Origin: Cristatella mucedo
Lineage: Eukaryota; Bryozoa; Phylactolaemata; Cristatellidae
Direction: 5' to 3'
NCBI GenBank assembly: GCA_009760855.2
Contig: WPIO01000001.1
Span: 3,804,001 to 3,868,000, forward strand
Length of the DNA: 64,000 bases
Of this stretch, positions 10,691-22,639 are shown one piece after another. Within the stretch, counting starts at the first letter, position 1. Each line of letters starts with the position of its first letter. The position numbers and the translations under genes were made by a program. A model generated the notes under the pieces. The model saw only the letters and a program-made list of their open reading frames with translations, had not been told where the DNA came from and did no database searches.

Positions 10691-11506
10691 GTACAGCGGT
10701 CAGAAAAATGACCAAATGTTCAAGCGTTCATAAAAAAATGTTCAGCATTCGTACACATATTTACAGCAACACGGGATTCTGCTGCCATGCTTTTACTCTC
10801 TTCTCACCGGTAAAGAGTGGCTATGTACCAAGCAGCGTAAAGACTGCCAAGGTTCTGTCGGTCCCGTCATACTGCTACTCTAGGATACTAGAGCGAGCAC
10901 CTGGCTAGAGATTAGTTCTCTTAGGGTGCCATACGAATGAGTATTGTTTTAAGGATTTTAGTGCATTAACTCGTTTGGCTTACGACTACTGATGCCACAC
11001 GCCGAGCATTCGTGCACCGCGTATGCTCGAATGGACCGGCTAGTTATGCTAGGGGGGTTGGTGGTGGAAAATAGTAAGAGCGTTGCTATACCGTCGCTGC
11101 ACCGCCATTTTGAAGCCGGGCTCTTCTCGGAAGCCGTGCGAGCACGCCGTTAGCGGCTAAAGGTATGCAACTGCCATCCGACAGCCGTGAGAAACTCTTC
11201 TTTTAACATACCGAGTATGCTGCGAGGCACGCGCTCCAAGCTGCAGGGGCGGCACGTGGCAGGGCGGTAAGCTAGTAGCTTGCCGCCAAAATTAATCGCA
11301 ACGCGCACTGCGAATAGCTCCATGCTACTTTCTGGCATGCAACATTCTGGAAGGTCACCAGCACGTACAGCTTGGAGTGTCCTAAAGGGGCTGAGTGGGC
11401 GTGCCTCTCGCTTTTGCTTGCAAGCCTCGCAGCATCCAATATCGCTAGGGCGACGCATTTCTTTGGTTTTCCTTTCTACCGCGGCAAAATCGGAATTGGC
11501 TTGGCG
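10691..11506. other. Intergenic, no gene seen
   Basis: Short open frames on both strands without recognisable motifs; no repeat family was identified. GC content rises toward the right edge. Confidence 0.35.
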
Positions 11507-11516
11507 CTATATAAAA
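11507..11516 (+). promoter_or_regulatory. Possible TATA box
   Basis: CTATATAAAA lies 53 bp upstream of an ATG at 11,569, whose 18 codons run to a CTGCAG|GTGCGC donor-like site. No downstream exon could be found on this strand, because the following DNA is the minus-strand DNAI4 gene. It may therefore be a chance match. Confidence 0.2.
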
Positions 11517-11856
11517 CTCGACAGGCTCTTCAGCTGCAAGTAATTGTGGCGCAACTGGTTTTGAAGTCATGACTCGCTACTCCAGAGATCGCCTAGAATT
11601 TCGACGCGCCCGGACTCTGCAGGTGCGCATATCCTGCGCCGCCCGCCGCTTTCGGGTCTCCAAGCTTGACATTCCAACCAGTCCGCCACGACGTCGGCTC
11701 TCCGTATTCATTTACCGCACGCGTTCAAGTAAATTTTTTCGAATGACAAATCGTACGTACAACAGGGCGTCCGTCAGCCACGCGAGGGGCGAGCGGCGAC
11801 TCGGCTGTGAGCAGCGACGCGCGCACCGAGGGCTCAACACCGGAAGTCGCATCGCG

Positions 11857-13280
11857 CTACGCTCCGGTCAGCGCCTTCTTTCCGGCGTCGGCAGCAGCAG
11901 CGGCGGCCGGCGGCGGCTGCGGCGGCGGCTCCATCTGCTCCTGGCTGGCCACGGACTGGTCGATGATTTTCTCGAGCGCCTTGGCCCGCTCGGCAACCTG
12001 CTGCGCGGACACGCCCCGCAGCTGGTACACCGTCACCTGGCCCGCGCTATCGCCGACCAGTATCGTTTCCGAGTTGCTGGCAAACGTCACCGTGGTCTGC
12101 TTGGCTCCCGACGACGTGCTCGAGATGACGGGATCGAGTGTGCTCTGCGCCAGGTCCCACACTTCGACGGCGCTGTCGTTGACGCAGGCGAACACCGTCG
12201 ACGAGTAGGGCGACCAGCAAACGTCGTTCACGGACTTGGTGCTCGAGTTGAAGCTCAGAATCGGCTTCAGCCGGTCCTGGCGCCACAGGCTGCAAGAGAT
12301 CGGGCGGCATCGGCTCGAGCCGTCGGCGCAAGGTCGTTCGCTCCGTCTCTCGCCGCGTAGCTTAGCCGAGCGCGTAGTGCCGCCGGCGCCGCGCCGAGCA
12401 AAGCCAAGCGACCGGAGAGAGCCCGCGCGTGCGCAGAGCAGCGGGCTCTCTCCGGTAGCGGGTGCAGCACGAAGCGAGCGGGTGCAGCGCGTACCGGACG
12501 CTCCAGTCTCCACTGCAGCTGAGGAACACGTCCGGGCAGTGGGGCGACCACTGGATGTGATATACGGGGCCGCCGTGACCGTCGTACGTGTCGAGGTACT
12601 GCTCGTTGTAGGAACACGAACATTTGTGTATGTATCCTTCCTCGGTGCCCGCCAAGTACCTGCAGCAAGACAGCGCCCGACCGTCGCCACTCGGTGTACG
12701 TAGAGCCTGGCTGGCTCCGCCACCGGCCCGCCGCGCCGTACGGTACGCGCTAGCTCGCAAGTTTGTCGCCCTCGTTTCGCGAACTCGTAACACCTCGCGG
12801 AGGATTCGAGCCGCGCCGACGGACGCCGCTGCAGCGGCGACCGGGTGCCGGAGGGGCGGTGGTGGAGCCGCTGGCGATGCCGGCCGAGCATTCGCTCGCG
12901 GCCGGCCGACGCCAGCTCAGCGCGCGCGCGAGTGCGGACGAATGGGGCTCAGCTCTCGAACGGACGAGCCGGCGGGCTCGCGCTCGGCGACCGGTCCGTG
13001 CGCGGGCACGACGGCGGCGAAGACTGGCTCGCACGCGGCGGCCGGCGGCGGCGGCGGCAGCGCTCACATCAGGCCGTCGACGGCGCTGAAGGCGAACGTG
13101 AAGCCGCCGGCGAGGCGCGATATGAGCGCGTCGCCCTTCTTCTCCTTGGCCTTGCCGCCGATCTGCTGCTTCATCTGCACGCGCTTGAGCTTCATCAGGT
13201 CGCCGCACTCGAAGCCCTTGCGGATCGTCCACTGCGACACGCGGCCGTCGGCCGAGATGGACACGATCGTCTCGTGCCCG

Positions 13281-13311
<31 letters not shown>

Positions 13312-16300
13312 GCTCGCCCTTGTCCTTCTCCACCCAGCGCAGCTGCCAGACGGGCGCCGTGTGGCGGCCAGGCGAGTCGGTCGTGTCGAGCACGGGCTCG
13401 GCGGCGGCGGCGGCGGCGGCGGAAGCGGTCGGCGCGCGCACGTTGTGGATGGCTATGTTGCCGTCGTACGTGCCGACGGCGAGCAGGTTGGGATTCCTGG
13501 TGGAGAAGTCGATCGCCGTAACGCCCGCCTCGCACTGGTAGAGGCGCTCAGGGTGCTCGGGGTTCTTCAGCGACCAGCAGCACACCAGGCCGCTCTTCTG
13601 GCCGGTGAACTCGAACTGTCCGTAGCCGACCGCGATCAGGTCGGGGTTCGCCTTGTTCCATGCGCAGCAGCTCACGTTGCGACCCTTCGTTATCGGACTG
13701 GCGTAGCACCAGAGCCGCTCGAGGCTCGGCCCGCTGCCGCCGCCACCCGCCGCCGCCGCCGTCGTCGACGAGACGACCGCGGCGACGGCGGCAGACGACG
13801 ACGACGTCGTCGTCACGGTCACCGTCGCGGAGATGGCGACCGCCGACAAGTCTGCCTTCACGTCGCCACCGCCGCCGCGCGCGATCGGCACGAAGTCGCG
13901 GTACGAGGCGAGCTTGGGCTGGTACGTGTTCACGTTAACCACGCGTTCCATGACGAACAGGTCGTCGCGAAGCTTGGCGGAAGAGAGCAGCTCGCGCTCT
14001 CTCTGCGCGCGCGCCTCCTTCTGCGAGTCCTCGGAAGCGTCGGCCGCCGCGGCGGCGGCGGCGGCGGCAGCGCTAACGGGCAGCGACATCACGGAATCGC
14101 TCGCCTCGCTCTCCTCCACGATGCGGCTGATCTGAGTGCCTGAAACGGCGGCAGCGGCGGCGGCTGTGCGAGCGGGCGCGCGTTGCTAAGCGCCCGGCGT
14201 TCTCGCCGAGCTCCAGGTCCGAGCTGCGACTTCACTCGACGAGCGGCCGGCAGCCGTGGCGGAGAGCGCCGCCAAGGCGAGGCACCGCGTTAATTTGAGG
14301 AGTCGGTCGTGCAGAAGGCGCTACGGGCGGGCGGGCGAGCGAAAAATCGAAGGCCCGACGGCTTCGCGGATCGTCGGCGGCCGTCGCTGGCGCTCGCTCG
14401 CTCGAGATGACGCTCAAATTGTCAGATTTTTAACGTTCTTGAAGTGGCTAGGTCTGTAGAGTGCACATACTAAGTCATGCACAAAGTCTCAGCTGCACAA
14501 TGAAAAAGAGGCTTACTAAATTAGCCAGAGTTCAACTAATATTAATTTCGCAGTTAATAATAATACATTCTGTATGGCCCCTCAGATAACGCTATCTTTT
14601 TCTAGGCACTTTACAGTTGCTGTTTCCTGAATTATAGCGGCTAGAAACCTGTAAGAGTCGTCCGTTGCCACCTCAGGCTTCGACTTTGGCAGCTTCAGTC
14701 TATCGCGGTTTTTTCAAATATATTCATTAAAAAGTCGATCGAGACTAACTACAAAAAGGTTCGATTTTTAAATTAGGATCCATAATTCACGGAAATTTGC
14801 TTATCGCGGTAGAGTCTGCAACTGACAAATTGCGATAAATGAAGGACGACTGTAAGCGATCATCTAAGGTTAATGCAGTGCAAAAGTGTAAGCCATGCGA
14901 TTCTCAATAGCTTACAGCAGTTGAGTTGACATGAGCTCTGAGCTTTTAGCCGCACGAGTTTTTTGTACGCCACATCTGCTACTAGACGCCAGGGACGCTC
15001 CATCGCTGTCGAATAGACATGCCCACGCTAGGTAGGTTTTTATGTATATGGACTCGTAGGGTCATAAGGTCACTCTTGGTAGGGTCATAAGGTCACTCTT
15101 CGTTGCTGCCGCTACCTGCTACTGTCAGCATACCTGGTCGTATTGATGCGCCACCTACTAGTCCCTAACCGTGATTCCAAGGCTCGGGCTTTCGCAGGTA
15201 TTAGTCGACCGTCGGTTGAGACTAGCGCCGTTATGAGCGCGGTTATTTTCGGTCTAGTTCCGTCCGGACGTGGAAGCCGCTGCACCCCGAATTTGAAATA
15301 GTAAGCACTCCCACAAGCTTAAAGTAAGTGCGCTCGTGTAATATTGGCGGCGGAGTGAGGCAGCGGGGGCCTGCAGTATTTGCTTGAGATGTGCCTCCAA
15401 CCACAGCTTCACTGCATGACCATTACTCGATAAGAGAATCGCTTCTAGCAGTAAGCGTCAAATCAGCCATCAAAAACGAATCCATTTTTTGCAAATAATT
15501 AGATTTACATAAACGTCGATCCACACCACCTTGGAGCATATAGGCGCGTTTAGCTGCTGAACAAGCGATGTAGAGCGCATCCCCTAAATAACTTTGCGTG
15601 CGAATGTATACAATATAATAGTTATCAAACAATACTCCGAAGGCGCGTTCGTAGCTTTGAAACGCCGCCGTCCATCTGCTGGGAAAATCGGCTAGGAAAT
15701 GCAGATGGAGCAGTGAAATTGTGAGGAATTTTTTTTCATAAGCACCAGCAGGCATCGCCGGTCTATTTATTAAGTTAAAGGCGAGGGTTGGCAACCGGCC
15801 TTAAGTCTCGGGCACGCACTCCGTCTCTCGTCGTTTAGCATTAAACAGTATTCCACAATATTCCGCGGGTAAGCCGTCGCCTCCACACACCCCCCCCGTC
15901 CCCGCCGTCGAAGCACGCACTATAGAGCAAGCAAGGAGGCGAAGGCGCAAACGGAAGTGTCGACTCTCGAGTGGCGAGATCATTCCCTAGGCGCGCAGTG
16001 CGCGGGCGAGCGAGAGAGACTCGAGGAGATGTCGGCGAGACGGAGGCGCTCAGCAGAGAAGACTTAACGAGACGCCTACCGACCGAGCTCGTAGCGCGCA
16101 CGAGCGGCGGCGGCAGCGGCGGCTGCAGCGGCGGCAGCTCACCCTTGACGGTGGACGTCTGATGCAAGCTGCGGCGTCCTTTCGAGTCCTCGGATGCCGA
16201 CTCGTCCTTGGCTGCCGCCGCCGACGCTGCGCCGCCTTTCGTGCTCATCGGCCGGCTGGACGGGGCGGAGAGCTCGCGGCCGCGCTCGGGCCCCGGATTG

Positions 16301-17244
16301 TCACGCTCCTCCTGAAGCCGCTTCACCGAGTCGAACGTGTCGTACATGTCCCACGACGTGGCGGTGACGGCCACGTCGCTCGTCGATATCTTGTCGGTCT
16401 GCACGACCTTGAGCTTGAGCGGGTCGTTGAACGTGTTCATGCCGCGCTCGGCGTACAGGTCGTTGCCGGCGCGCGTCTTGCACACGTCGCGGTAGTGCTC
16501 GTTCTTCAGGTTGACGAGCGGCGCCTCGGCGCTCTCGGTCGACACGCTCGTGCCGACCAGGTCGAGCAGGAAGATCGTGTCCGTCTCACTGAGCACGATC
16601 TCGACGCGCCGGCTCAGCACGGCGTCGGTGAGCGGGTCGTCCCTACCGTCGTCCGACTTCATCGTCGCCGCCAAGCTGCTCAGGTCGCCAACAGCGGCCG
16701 CTGCTCCAGGAGCGGCGGCGGCGGCCTGCTCCGGGTGGTCCTCACTCAGCGACAGGCCGTCGGCCTCGGACGGCGCCACCGAGGCGCCGATGACGGAGCG
16801 GGTGAACGGGCCGCCGCCGAACATGCTGGCGTTCACCGTGCCGCCGCCGCCCGTCTGGTAGATGGACGCTTGCGACATGAACTCGGAAGGCGTGCCGCCC
16901 TGCGAGCTGTCAATCAGTATGTTGCTCTGGTTCTTCTTCACCGAGGCCGGATCGACGAGCAGCAGCGGCAGAGGCGTCACGTCGGCGCCGGTCTCCGGGT
17001 CGACCACGCGCACCGGCGGGCGGTACGGCGGCTGCAGCTTTTCCTTGTCACCGGCGTTGGCAAACGTGCGGCCGCTCTTCGACGACGACAGGATCGTGCG
17101 CGACGCGCCGCCAACGCGGCTGCGGCTCACCGACTGGCTCAGCGCCACCGTTTGCACCGACTTCCTCGACATCACACTTTGATTGACCTTGTCTTGCTGC
17201 TTGCCAGCGCGGGCGTTCTTCGCGGCGGCCACCGAGGCGTCCAT
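11857..17244 (-). CDS. DNAI4: Dynein axonemal intermediate chain 4 (WD-repeat protein 78), four exons, 923 aa
   Basis: Exons on the minus strand: 17244-16143, 14139-13068, 12659-12495 and 12289-11857. Donors are GTGAGC, GTGAGC and GTACGC; acceptors are TTTCAG, CTGCAG and TTGCAG; phases 1, 2 and 2 match at every junction, giving 2,772 nt. The N-terminal half (residues 1-367) has family signatures such as DVTPLPLL, ILIDSSQGGTPSEFMS and ETDTIFLLDLVGTSVSTESAE. The rest is the WD40 propeller: TKGRNVSCCAWNKANPDLIAVGYG, SGLVCCWSLKNPEHPERLYQ, YLAGTEEGYIHKCSC, VFLSCSGDWSVRLW and VNDVCWSPYSSTVFACVNDS. DNAI4 is needed for assembly of inner-arm dynein f (I1) in motile cilia. Oddities are poly-Ala and poly-Gly runs in exons 1, 2 and 4, absent from most homologues, and very high GC, which may explain a length somewhat above the vertebrate protein. 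The ATG at 17244 opens the frame and is followed by MDASVAAAKNARAGKQQ. Intron 1 (2 kb) holds a CR1 tail. Confidence 0.93.
14557..14628 (-). mobile_element. CR1 family B 3' tail inside DNAI4 intron 1
   Basis: Read in plus orientation, AATAATAATACA...CTCAGATAACGCTATCTTTTTCTAGGCACTTTACAGTTG is the reverse complement of a decayed family B 3' end, with its ATT tail, the CTCTGA loop and the TGTAAAG arm in order. Only the last 70 bases are recognisable. Confidence 0.5.
15057..15102. repeat. Short direct repeat, two 22-24 bp units
   Basis: GTAGGGTCATAAGGTCACTC appears twice in tandem inside DNAI4 intron 1. AGGTCA within it resembles a nuclear-receptor half-site, which is only a consensus match. Confidence 0.6.
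15423..15794 (-). other. Open frame of 123 codons in DNAI4 intron 1
   Basis: The frame runs from ATG to TAA on the same strand as the host gene and has no motif, transmembrane segment or splice context I recognise. Its base composition is AT-richer than the flanking exons. A chance open frame is the default reading; a nested gene cannot be excluded. Confidence 0.12.
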
Positions 17245-17615
17245 GATTGGTCGCTGAGCGCTCTATCGAATGCCTGCGTGCGAGCGGCCCGTGCGAACGT
17301 CTGTAGCGGGTTGCAGCGTCTACCCAGCGGGTACTGTAACCATGGTCGCCGGGCTGCGGTTTGACCGGAACTGCCGTAAAACGGCCCTCAACCTGCCCAC
17401 CAGGTCGGCACAGACCGATAAATACGAGCCTAGGGGGTGACAGGTAACTGGTCAAACAGTAAAACATAAGCTAAATTATCTTGTGTGTAGCTTTTTTCCG
17501 TTACAGTACGCTCTTTAGCCTCAAGGAGGCAGTGATGTTAACCACACTTGGTGTAGGGAGATAACTCCTGTATGTGGAGACTGCCCACTGTTGATCCGTC
17601 AATCAGGCAAAGCTA

Positions 17616-17618
<3 letters not shown>
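17245..17618 (-). promoter_or_regulatory. Presumed DNAI4 5' UTR and promoter region
   Basis: This is the 370 bp upstream of the DNAI4 start codon. It is GC-rich next to the gene and turns AT-rich near 17,450. I see no TATA box. Assignment is by position only. Confidence 0.3.

Positions 17619-17711
<93 letters not shown>
17619..17711. repeat. (TA)n microsatellite
   Basis: About 46 TA dinucleotides with one TG interruption near 17,668. It marks the boundary between the GC-rich gene island and the repeat-rich remainder of the window. Confidence 0.95.
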
Positions 17712-17714
<3 letters not shown>

Positions 17715-19599
17715 AATTAATTTTGAATTAGTGAAATTTAGGGCACATAATTGACAGACTTTTTATTTATCCATAGATATGTTATTCAAGGCAGGAAGGG
17801 AGGAGTGACCGGACTCGCTGTGTTGCGTACGGAAGCTGCGAGGACGACTGTGTTCGATATACAAACGTCGTTACACAGTTTCCTGCACACTTTTTCAGTG
17901 AAGTATTATCAATGGATCGTATACTAGCAAAAGAAAAGGAGCTCAGGAATACGCACGAAGCTATGTAAGCTGTCTGCCAGCGCTGAGTAACTAGGGACGC
18001 CAAGACAAACTGCTGCTTGGAAGCAATTTGCCTTGCATTTCACCGGCCGCCAATGCACTTCGCCGGCCGCTAATGCACGTCGCCGGCCGCCAATGCACTT
18101 CGCCGGAAGCCAATGCACGTGATATTTGTCTAGCCTTTATCTTAATTAGATATTTATATTGTTATTCTCATTAAGAAAGCTCAGATTAAATATAGTAGAT
18201 CTGGTTACAGCTGGTCCCAACAAGACGTGAAATTCGCTGTCGAGACTATAATTGGCATTTGCCCATGTAAGCTTTACAGCCCTCGAGGCAGTAGGGCAAA
18301 ATTTCTTATCGGATGTTCAAGGGTTGTTTGGGAAAGCCGTTGTCCAAATCGGCCGAGTCTGCAGCGTCTCGGGCGTACCCTCGTATGTGAAACATATCAG
18401 CTTACCCACGACTTCGCATGACATCATGATGTTAATCTGTTCGATGGGTATTTAGCGAGTTTTACCCCATATTCACAACAATCTCTGGTATTTCGATGAT
18501 TCATCAGTTGGTCTTCCTTCGCTAGTGATGAAAACTGTTTAGTCTCAAGGCTCGTTGTGTCGGTGTCGTCGAAATCAAGTTGGATAACTTTCATTTACGA
18601 GGCAAATGTTTTTTAAGGGCTAGCTAGCTTGTAGGCTTTAAAATTCAATTCATGCCTGCTAGCGTCAGATACGTACCACAAATGATCACATATTTCTGCC
18701 TTCATAGTTAGTCTTGACTTCCTTAGTTCAAAAAGCGTCTTAGCAAGCTATCAGGTTTCACAAATGCTTTTATCGGTCCTGAAAACCGCTAGAGTGGCAC
18801 ATCAATGCCACGAGTCGATACGCTGGCGCTAAGCTTTTGGTCTGTCAATGTGGCATCAATCCTCTTCATTGGATGTTCTGTAGGGGTTTTTGGCAAATTA
18901 ATCCAAAGCAAAACGGCCTGTTTACATAACAGTGAGGGTATCAAGGCTGTCGGTCGAGTCTGGTTGCAGATCAATAAGACCTGCCTCACAAACGAATTTC
19001 TAAAATTTTTTGTTTCTAATGCATATAATGCACCAGGGCATTACTACTTCAGGCACATGTACAATGCATTTATTAAGTCCTATTAAGCTGCCGTGTGAGC
19101 TGTTTCTGCCACTAACTGATATCCGAACCAATTACAATCGCACTACTTCAGATACACTACCTCTACACACCCAAAAAATTGCAGGAAGGGTTAGTATGTT
19201 CCACCCATATTGTTAGCGAAGTCATTCGAATGGCAGTAACAGCATAGAAACTCAATCGGAAAGTCTTAAATTGTGTATGCTGTACTCGATCTCAAAGGCA
19301 GGTCTGATTAGAACGTTTTCATTTTACTGTGCTTATACAATCGTGTCCACGGTCACCAGTGGGTATAGCTCCGTGACCAGTACTTTTCTGGGTTTTATTT
19401 ATTGAGACCAAACCACTTAGTATGCTCCCTGTGCAGGTTGCTCCCGAAAAGAGGGTCCATAAATCTCTGTAAGTGGAGATGACTCAGTTGTATGCTATCT
19501 TTGAGTCCTGCTGCCTTGGTGTAATACAGAAAGCTGCTTTCTGGCACACGAAAATCGTTGGCCAAATGATGGCCCGTGCCACAGGAACCGCTCTCAGCG

Positions 19600-19600
<1 letters not shown>
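17712..19600. other. Intergenic, no gene seen
   Basis: AT-rich DNA with only short frames. No retrotransposon domain, exon or RNA gene was recognised apart from the small tandem repeat at 18.04 kb. Confidence 0.4.
18038..18118. repeat. Short tandem repeat, four 18-19 bp units
   Basis: Four copies of CGCCGGCCGCCAATGCACTT, with variants GCTAATGCACGT and GGAAGCCAATGCACGT, in otherwise AT-rich DNA. Confidence 0.85.
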
Positions 19601-19601
<1 letters not shown>

Positions 19602-19655
<54 letters not shown>

Positions 19656-19677
19656 TATATATATAATATAATATAAT
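19602..19677. repeat. (TA)n microsatellite
   Basis: About 35 TA dinucleotides with AATA interruptions toward the right end. It directly precedes a tRNA-like segment, so it could be the tail of an inverted SINE. Confidence 0.95.
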
Positions 19678-19714
19678 TCATTGTATAGCACCCCAAGAGA
19701 ACTTAGTCTCTATT

Positions 19715-19812
19715 CAGGCACTCCACCTGTGCCCCGGGGACTCGATCCCACGACGTCAGCCAGACCTTGGTCGGGGCGAGCACCCTAACTGCTGGACCAA
19801 ACCAGCAAAGGG
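19715..19812 (-). repeat. tRNA-derived SINE-like segment
   Basis: On the minus strand, TTTGGTCCAGCAGTTAGGGTGC (A-box-like) is followed about 35 bp later by GTGGGATCGAGTCCC (B-box-like). The pairing resembles a tRNA head. It differs from the main SINE family of the window. Confidence 0.45.
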
Positions 19813-20029
19813 GGGCAAAGGTAAATGGCAGCATCCAGTGCATGTCGGAACGGTCTTAGCTTGTGACCCGTTAAGTTGCTTATATTGAACTATTCTCTGC
19901 TGCTAATTGTTCTATGAATGAGTGTATGCATCTTGCTAAACAGCAAATGACTTGGAGTGCTTGGACGCAACCAAACTCAATAACGATTAACAATCAACTT
20001 CAGTTTCAGTCGTTAGTGCTTACCGGAGC

Positions 20030-20480
20030 TTCTGTTGTCTGACAAAGGATAAGTGTGGGATCGGTCTCGGCTTTACTTTGGTGAAAAGCTTTGCTAACCG
20101 AAACAAGTTAGCCAAAAGCAGACTTCCAAATAAAATTATCTCACACGTAGAGCATGACTGTCGAAACGGATGGATTATTAAGAGCCGAACTGATTCCTCT
20201 GATTTTTTTAAGGTCATATTTTTTAGGTATAACGTGACGAAAAGATGCGTCTTCCTCTACGCCATTTAAGTCTCCAGGGATGTTACTATGATTTATGAAT
20301 CCAACCGTTGGTTCAGTAAAGTTCACAATGTTTGGCAAACCAAGCATAGCTGGCTGCTAGTCAGAAGAAAGCCAAGTGTTCAAATGACAGGTGCTCTACA
20401 AGATTTCTTGCCTTTCTTGCCTCCTACTCATGATTATACCTGTCTCTACGTAGCTGCCACTCTCATGCTGATCTGACAGC
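20030..20480. repeat. Duplicated block U1, left part (copy a)
   Basis: It aligns with 46,728-47,160 in the same orientation: AAAAGCTTTGCT, CCGAAACAAGTTA, CATGACTGTCGAAAC and ATGATTTAT occur in the same order. An open plus-strand stretch with HDCRNGWIIKSRT (HDCRNRWLIRSRT in the other copy) may be a decayed exon. It continues beyond the CR1 insertion as the gene at 21.8 kb. Confidence 0.75.
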
Positions 20481-20504
20481 AAAGGCAAGGTTTAGTTTCG
20501 CCCT

Positions 20505-21643
20505 CTTGCTGATGTGATTGCCAAGCACAATCTAGGCTTTCACTTCTATGCGGATTACAATCAATTGTACATTTGCTTTGATCCCTCCCAGCCTTCGAGC
20601 ACCTCGAATTCTCTTAATTCACTTGCAGTATGTATCGATGACATCCGCACATGGATGGCAGCAAATTTTCTAAAACTAAATTATGATAAAACTAACTTAC
20701 TAATTAAGGGCAAACCCACTGTGACTCAGAGATTGGAAAGGCTGACGCTCAAAATTGGCTCTGCCAGCATATCTCCCGTTGAATCAGCTCGAAATGTAGG
20801 CTTCATGTTCCAAAGTGACCTCTCGTTAGATGACCACATCAACTCCACAGTCAAGTCTGCCTACTTTCAGCTACATAAAATTGCTAAAACTCGGGCTTGT
20901 TCAGAAAAAGATACCACGTTTAAGTTGGTCCATGCATTTGTGACATCCCGTCGCGACTTCTGTAACTCACTGCTTACTGGCCTACCGGCATGTGCAATCA
21001 GGCGATTAAAGTTGGTGCAAAACTCCGCAGCTAGGCTTGTCTGTCGTGAGCATCGCAGTTGCCACATTAGCCACTTCTCGCCGACCTGCGCTGGCTACTA
21101 GTAAAGCAACGGATCGATTTCAAGGTTTTGTCGCTCACTTTTAGGTCACTTCATTCTTTGGCTCCAGCCTATCTTTCAGATCTACTCCCCCACTAGGCCA
21201 AGCATCGTATCACCCGCTTTTCGGAATCCAACAGTTTACCAATACCTCGTACAAACCTCAAATCCTTTGGAGACCGTGCATTTAGTTCATATGCTCCCAA
21301 AGCCTGGAACTCCCTCCCGACTTGCATCAGAACATTCCCTGACCTGACCACATTTAAAAAGAACTTAAATACACACCTATTTAGGACAGCATTTAGTGGG
21401 TCCCTGTGATTCGTCCTTGAAGTGCTTATGCGTGCTGACACTGTGCATGCTGCCACTAACCACATATCCATGCTGACCCTGTGCATGTCATCCCTAACCA
21501 TGTTATTCATGTTGTTTATCAAGCATGATATTCCTCACCATTCAATCGTGTTTACCTTTGCAGCAAATGTAAAGCGCCTAGAAAGAGATTGAGTTCTCTA
21601 TGGGCGCTTTATCAAGTGCATTATTATTATTATTATCATTGTA
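20505..21643 (+). mobile_element. CR1-like retrotransposon, family B, 5'-truncated
   Basis: The reverse transcriptase part has the YADY...LYICFD catalytic region (family consensus [11 protein letters not shown]), NFLKLNYDKTNLL, and the C-terminal ITSRRDFCNSLLTGLPAC and LLADLHWLPVKQRIDF-type signatures. The 3' end carries the family hairpin (AAAGCGCCT ... GGGCGCTTT) and an ATT tail. Frameshifts after 21,100 make it inactive. It sits inside duplicated block U1a, which is uninterrupted here in the other copy, so it inserted after the duplication. Confidence 0.9.
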
Positions 21644-21810
21644 ATCGGAATCCTTCAATGAACAAACAGTTCAAGAACTGAGCACTAACTTGCATAATCT
21701 GTTAACTATCTGGATGCTTTAGAGCAGATGGCAATGCCATTTAGCAGTTGCTAGAATGAACTAGTCAATTATATAGGTCAAGCTGATAGGTAAAAGGTAA
21801 TCCATTTCAG

Positions 21811-22387
21811 ATTGCAAGAAAGGGACGACATACTGCAATCACTTGGTCCAAGTTTGCCAAAAGCAAGTAGTGCTGCTAGGTCACCACGATCGCCAAAGTA
21901 CTCGCAGGTGTTCGGGAATGACCGGCAATACAGGCAACTGATCAAGGTGAGGGCATAAGTTGGCTTCTTGCAACTCCTGACCTTGAAGTGTGCACACTGT
22001 CAAGCTTGTGATCTAGCAAGCCGAAGCTTTACACTTTTACAGGACATCCAAAGTAGACGCCGCGAGCTGAAAGAAGCACACGAGAAGGATTCGGACAGCA
22101 TCGACAGGTTTAACAGGCTCAAGGTTTGTAGAGTCACTAGCAGCAAACTGTACAGCCTTTATTAACATGCCGAATTATTTCTCACTTACCAAGACAGCAG
22201 CACCCTAGTGATCACCGGCTAAACGATACAGTCCTCTGCAGGTGAAAGCTCACTTGGCAAACGCGCCGTCACTGGAAACCTTTTTTTTCAGAGCAACTAT
22301 TGGACCATGGTGAGAAACGTGTTCAGTGTGTGGGAGGACGAGTTTAAGGAATACGTCGCTCGGCAAAAGGCCAACGGAAAACTTTGA
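21811..22387 (+). CDS. Last three exons of a small coiled-coil protein, possibly CEP15/C3orf14-like
   Basis: Exons 21811-21946, 22043-22123 and 22292-22387 (TGA) have proper acceptors (TTTCAG, TTACAG, TTTCAG) and donors (GTGAGG, GTTTGT). All joins are phase 0. The encoded C-terminus has LQERDDILQSLGPSLPK, then YRQLIKDIQSRRRELKEAHE, DRFNRLKSNYW and FSVWEDEFKEYVARQ. It is charged and helical, likely coiled coil. The order (L-L/I-KDI, coil, then YW with a WE-F helix at the end) resembles the centrosomal protein C3orf14/CEP15; that match is from memory and tentative. Upstream exons were not found. The gene faces the DFFA pseudogene exon 250 bp away. The duplicate at 47.4 kb is dead, so this appears to be the working copy. 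Confidence 0.65.
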
Positions 22388-22639
22388 CACTCGGCCCTGT
22401 AGTGAGGCCGCAAGTGGTTAATCCGCACCGGTCAGCCAAGGGGCTCCACCGGAGCACTTCGCGAAAACGCAGAGCCCATCTTCCAGGACCTTGGACAGCA
22501 ATGGCGACCAGGTGGAGGTAAAACAGGCGGTCTCCTCTCCGAGCAGCTGCTGCACTCTCACATGACCCCCAGCTGCACCAACGAGGACCTTCCAAGCTGA
22601 CTCTTCGATACGAATTCTGCTGGAGCTGCCGGTGCTGAG

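Noticed and set aside
11569-14143. Long plus-strand frames up to 432 codons
   Set aside because: They are GC-driven shadows of the DNAI4 exons on the minus strand, with Arg/Ala-rich low-complexity products and no splice logic.
16162-17364. 400-codon plus-strand frame
   Set aside because: Antisense shadow of DNAI4 exon 1; composition only.
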